Assembly (NCBI RefSeq): GCF_004355005.1
Contig: NZ_SMSJ01000048.1
Location: 1-43,410 of the forward strand
DNA from: Dankookia rubra
GTDB taxonomy: Bacteria > Pseudomonadota > Alphaproteobacteria > Acetobacterales > Acetobacteraceae
Direction: 5' to 3'
DNA length: 43,410 nucleotides
The notes below the pieces were generated by a model. It did no database searches and was not told where the DNA came from. It was given only the letters and a program-made list of their open reading frames with translations. Below, piece by piece: positions 35,160-42,492 of this stretch. The number at the start of each line of letters is the position of its first letter. Within the stretch, counting starts at the first letter, position 1. The translations under genes were made by a program, and so were the position numbers.

Positions 35160-35299
35160 GAAGGCCGGGGGAAAAGCATTCTCCCCGGACCCCACAGCTA
35201 TTCTTGGGAATCCGGCACTCGCCACGCGACGGAGCCCGACCCACACAAAGGAAGGGAGGGGCCTGGGCAGCGAATACTCCTTTCCCTCCCCGGCCTTTC
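35160..35299 (+). repeat. Dispersed ~140 bp repeat, copy 3
   Basis: Same orientation as copy 1: GAAGGCCGGGGG at the left, a CCCTCCCCGGCCTTTC end at the right, and a more diverged middle. It starts 12 bases after the ligase-like stop and ends 11 bases before the DUF6505 start, so it interrupts an otherwise compact accessory operon. Confidence 0.8.
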
Positions 35300-35310
35300 T
35301 GGGGCGCCCC

Positions 35311-35847
35311 ATGAAGCTCCCCCGCACCCTCCGCCTCGACCCCTCCGACCTCGTCGTCTTCACCGCCGCGGCCGAGCCCGGCGAATGGGCGGTGCCCGGC
35401 GGCTTCGCCTTCTGGGACGAGGACCCCGCCGCGCTCTCGGGCAAGCGCCGGCAGGATTTCCGCGCCGGCTTCCTCGGCCTGTCTTCCTTCGGCTTCTCGA
35501 CGCTGGTCGAGGTCGCCGAGGCCACACCCGGCCAGCGCGAGCAGGCGGTGGCGGCGCTGGCCGCGCATGTCCTCGCCCGCTACGGCGCGCCGGACGCCGC
35601 CGCCGCCCGCGCCGCGGCGGAGGAGGAGATCGGCTTCGCCGCCTCGCTCTGCGACCACCCGCCCGGCACCGTCCTGGCGCTGGCCCGCGTCGTGGAGGAC
35701 GGTGCGGTCCGCGAGCGGTTCCGCACCCTGCACCGGCGCGAGGCACCGCACCGCGACTTCGGCGCCCTGCCGGTCTTCGCCATCCTCGAGACCGAGGGAG
35801 AGGACCCGGAGCGCCCCGACCTGACCAGGCTGTCCCCGCATGGATGA
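35311..35847 (+). CDS. DUF6505 protein
   Basis: A 178-residue protein with the DUF6505 pattern: LPRTLRLDPSDLVVFTAAAEPGEWAVPGGFAFWDEDPAALSGKRRQDFRAGFLG, then an alpha-helical middle (EQAVAALAAHVLARYGAPD) and FRTLHRREAPHRDFGALPVF. The family is known only from alpha- and betaproteobacterial formate dehydrogenase regions; function unknown. It overlaps DUF6352 by eight bases, indicating cotranslation. The recognition is from memory of the family pattern. Confidence 0.75.
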   Translation: MKLPRTLRLDPSDLVVFTAAAEPGEWAVPGGFAFWDEDPAALSGKRRQDFRAGFLGLSSFGFSTLVEVAEATPGQREQAVAALAAHVLARYGAPDAAAARAAAEEEIGFAASLCDHPPGTVLALARVVEDGAVRERFRTLHRREAPHRDFGALPVFAILETEGEDPERPDLTRLSPHG

Positions 35848-36859
35848 CTTCTGGGTGGCCTCCGGGCACCTCTTCTGCGACCGCGACGCGGCCGGCCGGC
35901 TGCGGCCGACGCCCGACCTTTGGCGCGCCTTCCTCGCCCGGCCCGAGCTGGTCCCGCCGGAGGAGGCCTGCGACGCCGAGCTTGCCTTGCACACCGGCCT
36001 GCTGGCCGACCCGCTGCGCGCGGTGCCCGCTTCCCGGGTGGCCGCGCTCGCCGATCCGGATGCGCGGGAGAATTGGCAGGTCTTCCTGCGGTTCCGTGAC
36101 CGGGTGCAGGCGCAGCCCAGCCTGGAGGCCGCCTGGCTGGCGCTGTTCCGCGGCGACGTCCACGGCATCCCGCCGCTCTTCCTGCAGATGCTGACGCATC
36201 TCGTCGCCCGCGCCGCCCTGGAGGGGGAGGGGAACGCCTATACCCTCCGCGCCGCCGAGCTCTTCTTCCGCCCACAGCGCGCCGCCATCCACCAGGGCGC
36301 GACCCTGCTGGCGGACGAGGAGGTGCTCGACGCCCGCGCCGCCGAGGGCGACCTCGGCCCCATCGGCCGGCTGCTGACCGAGGCCGGTGCCGCGCCGCGC
36401 GAGGTGGAGCTCGATGTGCTGGCGGAGGCCAATGCCGCGGGCTACCGCGCCCGGTCGGACGCGCACGACCTCGCCCTCGACATCGCCGAGGACCGGCCCG
36501 GCCAGCACGGCCTGGCCCGCGCCCTGGAACGCTTCATCCACCACGTCATGGGGGAGCGGGTGACGATCCGCCCGGTCCCGGTGATCGAGGACCGGACCTG
36601 GACCTGGCATGTCGGGCTCGACCCGGAAGCCACAGCGATCGCCAATGACCTTTGGCAGGGCAAGCCGGTGCAACAGGTCCGGCTTGCCCGCATTCTCTGG
36701 CTGGGTGTCCTGGAGTTCGCGGAAATGTCGCGGGTGTTGCCGCGGGCGGCGGGCCGGCCGGTCTACCTGGCCCTGGCGATGGATGCGGCGCGGCGGGTGC
36801 GGCTGAAGCCGCAGAACCTGGTCGGGCTGCCGCTCGCCCTGCCCGGGGAGGGCGCATGA
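35840..36859 (+). CDS. DUF6352 protein
   Basis: A 339-residue, mostly helical protein starting MDDFWVASGHLFCDRDAAGRLRPTPDLWRAFLARPEL. The rest has a repeated helical look, with HQGATLLADEEVLDARAAEGDLGPIGRLL and an ALERFIHHVMGERVTIRPVPVIEDRTWTWHVGLDPEA stretch. The pattern is that of DUF6352, a companion of DUF6505 near formate dehydrogenases. Probably a soluble maturation or scaffold factor; function unproven. Start is within the DUF6505 3' end. Confidence 0.75.
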   Translation: MDDFWVASGHLFCDRDAAGRLRPTPDLWRAFLARPELVPPEEACDAELALHTGLLADPLRAVPASRVAALADPDARENWQVFLRFRDRVQAQPSLEAAWLALFRGDVHGIPPLFLQMLTHLVARAALEGEGNAYTLRAAELFFRPQRAAIHQGATLLADEEVLDARAAEGDLGPIGRLLTEAGAAPREVELDVLAEANAAGYRARSDAHDLALDIAEDRPGQHGLARALERFIHHVMGERVTIRPVPVIEDRTWTWHVGLDPEATAIANDLWQGKPVQQVRLARILWLGVLEFAEMSRVLPRAAGRPVYLALAMDAARRVRLKPQNLVGLPLALPGEGA

Positions 36860-36965
36860 TGCGCGTCCCGCCAGCCCCTGGCCTGCGGCCACCGCCGGCG
36901 GCCGGGTGCCCGAAGCGGCGCCGGCACCCCAGGCGCGACCTGCGCCGGCACGTCACGAGGCCGGT

Positions 36966-37499
36966 ATGAGCGCCCGGCTCGAGGTTCCCGGCACCGTCCG
37001 CGTCCCCGTCGCGGTGCTGGTCGAGCGCCGGCCCGGCGTGACGCCATGGGCCGAGTGGTCCTGGCGCCCGGTCGAGGTGCTGGAGCAGGCGCCCGAGCTG
37101 CCGCCCTGGACCGTGCTGCGGGAGTCCGAGGGCCGCACCCTCTTCCTCGCCGGCCATGCCGAGGTGGCGCTGCACCCGACCGACACCACCAATTACCGCG
37201 ACAACCTGACCGCCGCCGCGCCCTCGGTCTGGGTGGTGCTGCGGGAAGCGGCGACCGCCCCCGGCCTGGCGCTGCACCTCGTCACCGTCGATGCCGGGGA
37301 GGCGCATGTCTATGCCGATGCCGGCAACGACCTGCTGGAAGCCTTGCCGATGCCGCCCGGCCTGCGCGCCGTCACCGGGCGATTCGTCGCCGAACACCAC
37401 GTCGAACGCCGCTTCCACAAGCGCCGCCGCGACCGCGCCGACCCCGAGGCGCTGGCCCGCGGCGGCGCCCGCCCGGAGGCGGAGGAGGAGGCCGGATGA
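36966..37499 (+). CDS. DUF3305 protein
   Basis: A 177-residue protein of the DUF3305 family: VPVAVLVERRPGVTPWAEWSWRPVEVL at the start, LHPTDTTNYRDNL, SVWVVLR and AVTGRFVAEHHVERRFHKRRRDRADPEAL at the end. The family is found together with DUF3306 near formate dehydrogenase and molybdoenzyme genes; role unknown. It overlaps the DUF3306 start by four bases. The 106-base gap before it has no visible signal. Confidence 0.82.
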   Translation: MSARLEVPGTVRVPVAVLVERRPGVTPWAEWSWRPVEVLEQAPELPPWTVLRESEGRTLFLAGHAEVALHPTDTTNYRDNLTAAAPSVWVVLREAATAPGLALHLVTVDAGEAHVYADAGNDLLEALPMPPGLRAVTGRFVAEHHVERRFHKRRRDRADPEALARGGARPEAEEEAG

Positions 37500-38128
37500 G
37501 CGGGAGCGAAGGATTCCTCGGCCGCTGGTCGCGCCGCAAGCGCGAGGCCACCGTCACCCCGGCGCCGGCCGCGGCGCCGCCCGCCGCGGCGGCGCCCGCG
37601 GAGGCCCTGCCGGAATTCGACCCGGCGAGCCTGCCGCCGATCGAGAGCCTGACCGCCGACAGCGACATCACCGCCTTCCTCCGGCCGCAGGTGCCGGCGG
37701 CGCTGCGGAGCGCGGCGCTGCGCCGCGCCTGGACGCTCGACCCGGCGATCCGCGACTATGTCGGCCCGGCCGACTATGCCTGGGACTACAACGCCGCGGA
37801 CGGGATGGCCGGCTTCTCGCTGGAACTGGGCGGCGACGTGAAGCGGCTGCTGGCCCAGGCCATCGGGCTGGTCGAGGAGGAGGAGAAGCCGCCCGAGGCG
37901 TCCGGGGAGGTGCCGGCAGAGGCGGTCGCGGAGATCCCCGGGCCGCCCGCGCCACTGACCGCCCTGGCCGCGCCGCCGGCCGACCTGGCCGCGGAGCCGG
38001 TGCCCGGACCGACGCCCGGAACGCTGCCTGCACCGCTGGCCGAACCGGCGCCTGAGGCCGGGGCCGGGCCGGCGCCGCCGGCCGCAGCCCCGCTGCCGCG
38101 CCGGCATGGCGGCGCCCGGCCGGTCTGA
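37496..38128 (+). CDS. DUF3306 protein
   Basis: A 210-residue DUF3306 protein. It begins with the basic FLGRWSRRKREA, then has a Pro/Ala-rich linker, the conserved core LPPIESLTADSDITAFLRPQVPAALRSAALRRAWTLDPAIRDYVGPADYAWDYNA, and a long Pro/Ala/Glu-rich tail. Core and position match the partner of DUF3305 in formate dehydrogenase clusters. The disordered tail is longer than the core and probably of little structural content. Function unknown. Confidence 0.82.
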   Translation: MSGSEGFLGRWSRRKREATVTPAPAAAPPAAAAPAEALPEFDPASLPPIESLTADSDITAFLRPQVPAALRSAALRRAWTLDPAIRDYVGPADYAWDYNAADGMAGFSLELGGDVKRLLAQAIGLVEEEEKPPEASGEVPAEAVAEIPGPPAPLTALAAPPADLAAEPVPGPTPGTLPAPLAEPAPEAGAGPAPPAAAPLPRRHGGARPV

Positions 38129-38330
38129 GGCGGATTGCCCGGAAGCGACCGCCGGGAGCGGCGGAGGGCCGGCGGCGATGCCGCATCCGGCGGGGCCGCG
38201 CCCGCCGGATCCCGCCGGGGCCGGACGGTGTCGATCCCGCTGCCGAGCCATCTTGCCGATCGCGAGCGGCACAGTCACCTACCGGCCGGATGCGGGCAGC
38301 CGGCGGGGCAGCACGGGGAGCCGGACCATC

Positions 38331-38924
38331 ATGGCGATCAGCGACACGGCGCAGCGCGATTCGGTGGAGGCGGAGCGGGCGCAGCTCTTCGGCCTGCTCG
38401 CGCGGCTGCTCTCGGCCGTGCCTGATGCCGGCCTGCTGCGGAGCCTCGCGGGGCTCGCCGGCGATGCCAGCCCGGTCGGCCTTGCGATCGGCGGCCTGGC
38501 CCGCGCCGCCGCGGCGGCCGCACCGGCGGCGCTGGACCGCGAGTTCTTCGACCTCTTCACCGGCGTCGGCCGCGGCGAGCTGCTGCCCTATGCCTCCTAC
38601 TACCTCACCGGCTTCCTGCACGAGCGGCCGCTGGCCGAGCTGCGCGGCGACCTCGCCCGGCTCGGCATCGCCCGGACCGAAAGCGTGGCGGAGCCGGAGG
38701 ACCACATCGCCTTCCTTTGCGAAACCCTGGCCGGGCTGATCGAGGGCCGGCTCGGCCCGCCGGAGGAGGCCGCGCCCTTCTTCGCGCGGCACATGCGCCC
38801 CTGGGCGGCGCGCTGCTTCGCCGACCTGGAGAGGGCCGAGGCGGCGAAGTTCTACCGGTCCGTCGGCACGCTGGGACGCGTCGCCGTCGAGATCGAGCAG
38901 GCCGCGGCGGAACTGCCGCAATGA
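38331..38924 (+). CDS. TorD/DmsD-family molybdoenzyme chaperone
   Basis: A 197-residue all-helical chaperone of the TorD family, which binds twin-arginine signals and folds molybdoenzyme precursors. Visible: AERAQLFGLLARLLSAVPDAGLL, REFFDLFTGVGRGELLPYASYYLTGFLHERPLAELRGDLARLGI, and the EPEDHIAFLCETLAGLI block (EDH motif of the family). ATG 38331 agrees with the family N-terminus. The frame remains open upstream to an ATG at 38106 inside DUF3306, but that lead is Pro/Gly/Arg-rich and unlike a chaperone. Its client, probably formate dehydrogenase, is not in the window. Confidence 0.88.
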   Translation: MAISDTAQRDSVEAERAQLFGLLARLLSAVPDAGLLRSLAGLAGDASPVGLAIGGLARAAAAAAPAALDREFFDLFTGVGRGELLPYASYYLTGFLHERPLAELRGDLARLGIARTESVAEPEDHIAFLCETLAGLIEGRLGPPEEAAPFFARHMRPWAARCFADLERAEAAKFYRSVGTLGRVAVEIEQAAAELPQ

Positions 38925-39153
38925 ACAGCGTGCCAGGACCGGGGGAGGGATGGGCAGGCGCGGAAGGCAGGACGGGCAGGACCCGGCGCGGCGCGGGCCG
39001 CTGACCGCCGCGGCCTCGACCGGCCGAGGATGGGCGGCGCCACCCGCCGCGGCCATGGGGCGCGCGCGGCCGGGGCGGCCCGGCCTTCGCCGCGCCGCAG
39101 AATCCCGGCCCCGGGCGCTGCCGCCCTCCGGCGATCTGCTCTAAGCTGCCCGC

Positions 39154-39663
39154 ATGAAGCTCATCGGCCTCGCCGGCTGGAGCGGGGCCGGCAAGACCAC
39201 GCTCCTCACCCGGCTGATCCCCTGCCTCGCCGCGCGGGGGATCGGCGTCTCCACGCTCAAGCACGCGCATCACCGCTTCGACGTCGACACGCCGGGCAAG
39301 GACAGCTGGCTGCACCGGGAGGCCGGCGCCCGCCAGGTCCTGGTCGCCTCCGAGCACCGCTGGGCGCTGATGACGGAGAACCGCGGCGCGCCCGAGCCCG
39401 GCCTTCGCTTCCTGCTCTCCCGCCTTTCCCCGGTGGACCTGGTGATCGTCGAGGGCTTCAAGCGCGACAGCCACCCGAAGGTCGAGGTTTTCCGGGTTGC
39501 CAACGGCAAGCCCTGGATCCACCCGGAGGACCCGCATGTGGCCGCCGTGGCCAGCGATCTGCCCCCGCCCGGCGCGCTGCCCTGGTCCCCCCTGGACGAT
39601 ACGGAGTCCGTCGCCGATCTGGTGCAGCGGTTCGCCGTGGATCTCGCGGCCTGGCAGGGGTGA
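39154..39663 (+). CDS. mobB: Molybdopterin-guanine dinucleotide biosynthesis protein MobB
   Basis: A 169-residue P-loop GTPase: IGLAGWSGAGKTTLLTRLIPCLAARG at the N-terminus, STLKHAHHRFDVDTPGKDSW, and VDLVIVEGFKRDSHPKVEV. MobB assists MobA in adding GMP to molybdopterin. It lies six bases before moeA, so the pair is one operon, and follows the TorD-type chaperone after a 229-base gap with no coding sign. Consistent with bis-MGD supply for a formate dehydrogenase. Confidence 0.93.
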   Translation: MKLIGLAGWSGAGKTTLLTRLIPCLAARGIGVSTLKHAHHRFDVDTPGKDSWLHREAGARQVLVASEHRWALMTENRGAPEPGLRFLLSRLSPVDLVIVEGFKRDSHPKVEVFRVANGKPWIHPEDPHVAAVASDLPPPGALPWSPLDDTESVADLVQRFAVDLAAWQG

Positions 39664-39669
39664 GGCGCA

Positions 39670-40929
39670 TTGGCGCAGCTCTCGGATGACTGCTTCGCCT
39701 TCGGCGGCCCGCTGCTCTCGGTGGAGGCGGCCGAGGCGCTGATCGCCGACCGCGTCCCGCCGGTCGCGGGGATCGAGCAGGTCGGGCTCGCCGCGGCGCT
39801 CGGCCGGGTGCTGGCGCGCGACCTGCCGGCGCCGCAGCCGCTGCCGCCCTTCCACAACAGCGCGGTGGACGGCTACGCCTTCCGCCATGCCGACCTCGGC
39901 GCCGCCGGCCCGACCGCGCTGCGGCTCGAGGGCCGGGTCGCCGCCGGCCAGGCGCCGCCGCCGCTCTCCCCCCGCACCGCCGCCCGCATCTTCACCGGGG
40001 CGCCGATGCCGCGCGGCGCCGACACCGTGCTGATGCAGGAGGACGCGGCGCTGGAAGACGGCGCCGTCCTGGTCCCCGCCGGGCTGAGGCCCGGCGCCAA
40101 TGCCCGGCCCGCGGGGGAGGACGTGGCCCAGGGCGCCCTGGCGCTGCCCGCCGGCCGCCGGCTGCGGGCGCCCGAGATCGGCCTCGCCGCCGCGCTCGGC
40201 TGCGCCGCGCTGGCGGTCGCGCCGCGCATCCGGGTCGGCGTCTTCTCGACCGGGGACGAGCTCGCCTCCCCCGGCACGCCGCTCGGCCCGGCGCAGACCC
40301 ATGACAGCAACCGCTTCACCCTGCTGGCCCTGCTGGCGCGGCTGCCGGCGGAGGCCATCGACCTCGGCATCCTGCCCGACGACGCGGCGGACTGCGCCGC
40401 GGCGCTGCGGGCGGCGGCCGGCGGGCACGACCTGCTGCTGACCTCGGGCGGGGTGAGCACGGGGGAGGAGGACCATGTCCGCGCCGCCATCGAGCAGGGC
40501 GGCCGCCTGGTCTTCTGGCGCCTCGCGGTGAAGCCGGGGCGGCCGGCGGCGCTCGGCGTCATCGGCGGCACGCCGGTGCTCGGCCTGCCGGGCAACCCGG
40601 TGGCGGCGGTGGTCACCTTCCTGCACCTGGCCCGGCCGCTGGTGCTGCGGCTGGCGGGCGCCGCGGCCGAGCCGCTGCCCCGCTTCACCGCCGAGGCGGC
40701 CTTCGCCTACCGCAAGAAGGCCGGGCGGCGGGAATATGTCCGCGTCCGGCTGCGGCCCAGCGAGGGAGGGGGCGCGGCGCTGCCGGTCGCCGAGAAATTC
40801 GCCCGGGAAGGGGCGGGGCTGCTGACCTCGCTCACCGAGAGCGATGCCTTCGTCGAACTGTCCGAGGAGGTGCTGGCGGTGGCGCCGGGCGATGCGGTGC
40901 GGGTGCTGCCCTTCGCGGCGATGTTCTGA
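39670..40929 (+). CDS. moeA: Molybdopterin molybdenumtransferase MoeA
   Basis: A 419-residue MoeA that inserts molybdate into adenylated molybdopterin. Signatures in order: PPFHNSAVDGYAFRHADL, PRTAARIFTGAPMPRGADTVLMQED, VFSTGDELASPGTPLGPAQTHDSNR, LLTSGGVSTGEEDHVRAAIE, FWRLAVKPGRPAALGVIGGTPVLGLPGNPVAAVVTFL, and a C-terminal barrel domain. The start is TTG 39670, six bases after mobB; no ATG or GTG fits before the first conserved residues, so weak initiation with coupling to mobB is likely. Confidence 0.93.
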   Translation: MAQLSDDCFAFGGPLLSVEAAEALIADRVPPVAGIEQVGLAAALGRVLARDLPAPQPLPPFHNSAVDGYAFRHADLGAAGPTALRLEGRVAAGQAPPPLSPRTAARIFTGAPMPRGADTVLMQEDAALEDGAVLVPAGLRPGANARPAGEDVAQGALALPAGRRLRAPEIGLAAALGCAALAVAPRIRVGVFSTGDELASPGTPLGPAQTHDSNRFTLLALLARLPAEAIDLGILPDDAADCAAALRAAAGGHDLLLTSGGVSTGEEDHVRAAIEQGGRLVFWRLAVKPGRPAALGVIGGTPVLGLPGNPVAAVVTFLHLARPLVLRLAGAAAEPLPRFTAEAAFAYRKKAGRREYVRVRLRPSEGGGAALPVAEKFAREGAGLLTSLTESDAFVELSEEVLAVAPGDAVRVLPFAAMF

Positions 40930-41085
40930 GCATCCGCCGCCGCATGCCCGATCGCCCGGCCCGGCCGGGCCTGCCGCCGCTTCGGCCTGGCGGTCGCCGG
41001 GCGGCGTCGTGCCTGCGGGCGCCGGCGTCGTCCGGCGGCCAACCGGGCGCCCGGCGCGGTCAGGCCGCGCGGCGGTCCCGCGGCC

Positions 41086-41235
41086 TCAGGGGAAATGGTC
41101 GAGGAACAGCCGCTGGGCGAGCGTGACCGGCAGCAAGGCCAGCGAAAGGGCGGTCATCAGCACCGCGCCGCCGAGCGCGGCAGCCAGCAGGGTCATGTTC
41201 TTGGCGCGCAGGCTGCGCGTGATTGCGTGTTGCAC
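41086..41235 (-). CDS. Small single-pass membrane protein, possibly stress-induced
   Basis: A 49-residue peptide with a basic N-terminus (MQHAITRSLRAKNM) and one long hydrophobic helix (TLLAAALGGAVLMTALSLALL), ending RLFLDHFP. GTG 41235 has GGGAGG five bases upstream, a good ribosome site. A GGAAC-N16-CGTT element on the same strand lies about 200 bases upstream, so it may belong to the general stress regulon. No family recognised. Confidence 0.6.
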   Translation of the reverse strand: MQHAITRSLRAKNMTLLAAALGGAVLMTALSLALLPVTLAQRLFLDHFP

Positions 41236-41436
41236 ATCCGCCTCCCACCCGTTTCGAGTGCCTGCTGAAAATATCACGGTAGCGGACCAAGATCGTCCAC
41301 GGGCCGGTGAGCGGCCCGGTCGTATCGGGGTGTTGATGACCGGCCCGTCCCGGGCCGGGGCGAGCCCTCGCACCCGCGCTGCGGCCGCTCGCCGCCTTTC
41401 CCTGCCGCCCCCGGCGGCGGTGCGCCTTTTCTGCTG

Positions 41437-41461
41437 AACGTGGAACGGTGGCGTCCGTTCC
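41437..41461 (-). promoter_or_regulatory. Possible EcfG (general stress response) promoter
   Basis: On the minus strand GGAAC (41461-41457) and CGTT (41440-41437) are separated by 16 bases, matching the alphaproteobacterial EcfG consensus. It points toward the small membrane protein gene at 41235, about 200 bases downstream. The 307-base gap 41236-41542 shows no other gene. Confidence 0.4.
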
Positions 41462-41542
41462 CCCCGCGCCGCTGCGCCACGGCCGCGGCTCGCGGCGGCA
41501 GGATGCCCTGGGCGGCCGCCGGGGCTTGCGCGAACCTCCGCC

Positions 41543-42037
41543 CTAGGGCGCGGCCAGCCCGGCGAAGTCGCGCGCCAGCGCCTCGTAGATCGGCCGCTTG
41601 AACGCGACCGCCAGTTCCGGCAGCTCCTCCAGTCGGGCCCAGCGCCAGGCGTCGAATTCCGGATGCGGGTCGAGGTCGAGCCGGATGTCGCCGTCCTCGC
41701 CGAGGAAGCGGAGCGCGAACCAGCGCTGCCGCTGGCCGCGATACCGGCCGTGCAGCGCCTTCCCGACCAGCGCCGGCGGCAGGTCGTAGGTCAGCCAGTC
41801 CGGATGCTCGGCGATGATCTCGGCGCGGGCGGTGCCGATCTCCTCCTCCAGTTCGCGGAAAACCGCGACGCGCGGGTCCTCCGCCCCGTCGATGCCGCCC
41901 TGGGGCAGTTGCCAGCCGCCGGCGGCGCCTTCGGCATTGGGGAAGTTCGCCCGGCGGGCAACCAGCACCAGGCCGTCTCGGTTGAACAGCACGGCCCCGA
42001 CGCAGGGGCGGTAGTCCAGGGGGGCTGGCTGGTCCAT
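41543..42037 (-). CDS. rppH: RNA pyrophosphohydrolase RppH (Nudix)
   Basis: A 164-residue Nudix hydrolase. It begins DYRPCVGAVLFNRDGLVLVARR, has GGWQLPQGGIDGAEDPRVAVFRELEEEIG (the Nudix box G-x5-E-x7-R-E-x2-E-E-x-G is complete), and later YRGQRQRWFALRFLG and PEFDAWRWARLEELPELAVAFKR. RppH removes pyrophosphate from the 5' end of mRNA and starts decay. Its neighbour upstream on the strand is the divergent polysaccharide deacetylase; this pairing occurs in related genomes. Confidence 0.93.
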   Translation of the reverse strand: MDQPAPLDYRPCVGAVLFNRDGLVLVARRANFPNAEGAAGGWQLPQGGIDGAEDPRVAVFRELEEEIGTARAEIIAEHPDWLTYDLPPALVGKALHGRYRGQRQRWFALRFLGEDGDIRLDLDPHPEFDAWRWARLEELPELAVAFKRPIYEALARDFAGLAAP

Positions 42038-42492
42038 GGCGGGTCTCCGCGATTCCGCCGGGCTTCTACCGGAGATCGCCGCGCCGGGCGACCGCAGGGG
42101 GAAAACCGCTCGATTTTCGCGGGTTGCCGGGGTATGGGAATATTGTCAACGCCAGCATCGGGCCAGACCGCAGCGGGGCGTGGCGGTCCGGGCGCGCGGA
42201 GCCGCCGGGAACACGGAAAGGGCGGTGCCGCAGTCGCGCGCGGGGCAGGTGGCGGCAGGGCGTGGCGGCCGCGATTGCCCGGACCTGCGCTGGCGGCGCC
42301 GGGCCATGGGGACGCCCGCCTGCCCAGCTTCGCCGCTTCAATTCCTCAATTGCGAAATTCCTGAAGCCCGCCGCGCCGCAAGCCGCGGAATGCCTGGCCA
42401 TGGCGCCGGCCGGGCCGGAACGGCCTCAGGAGGATTGATGGGAATTGAGCGGAATTTCAGGCTTTAGGCGGTTCAGATCCTGAAGCCGCGGG
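42038..42492 (+). other. 455-base gap between rppH and the deacetylase gene
   Basis: No convincing gene. On the plus strand AGGAGG (42428-42433) precedes ATG 42438 and a nine-codon frame ending at TAG 42465-42467. The blocks around 42345-42365 and 42440-42462 share AATT-rich words (AATTCC/GGAATT) that could pair. On the minus strand a perfect TTGACA occurs at 42149-42144, about 107 bases before rppH, but no good -10 follows. Confidence 0.3.

Noticed and set aside
42144-42149. A perfect TTGACA on the minus strand upstream of rppH as a promoter.
   Set aside because: No acceptable -10 hexamer occurs 15-19 bases downstream.
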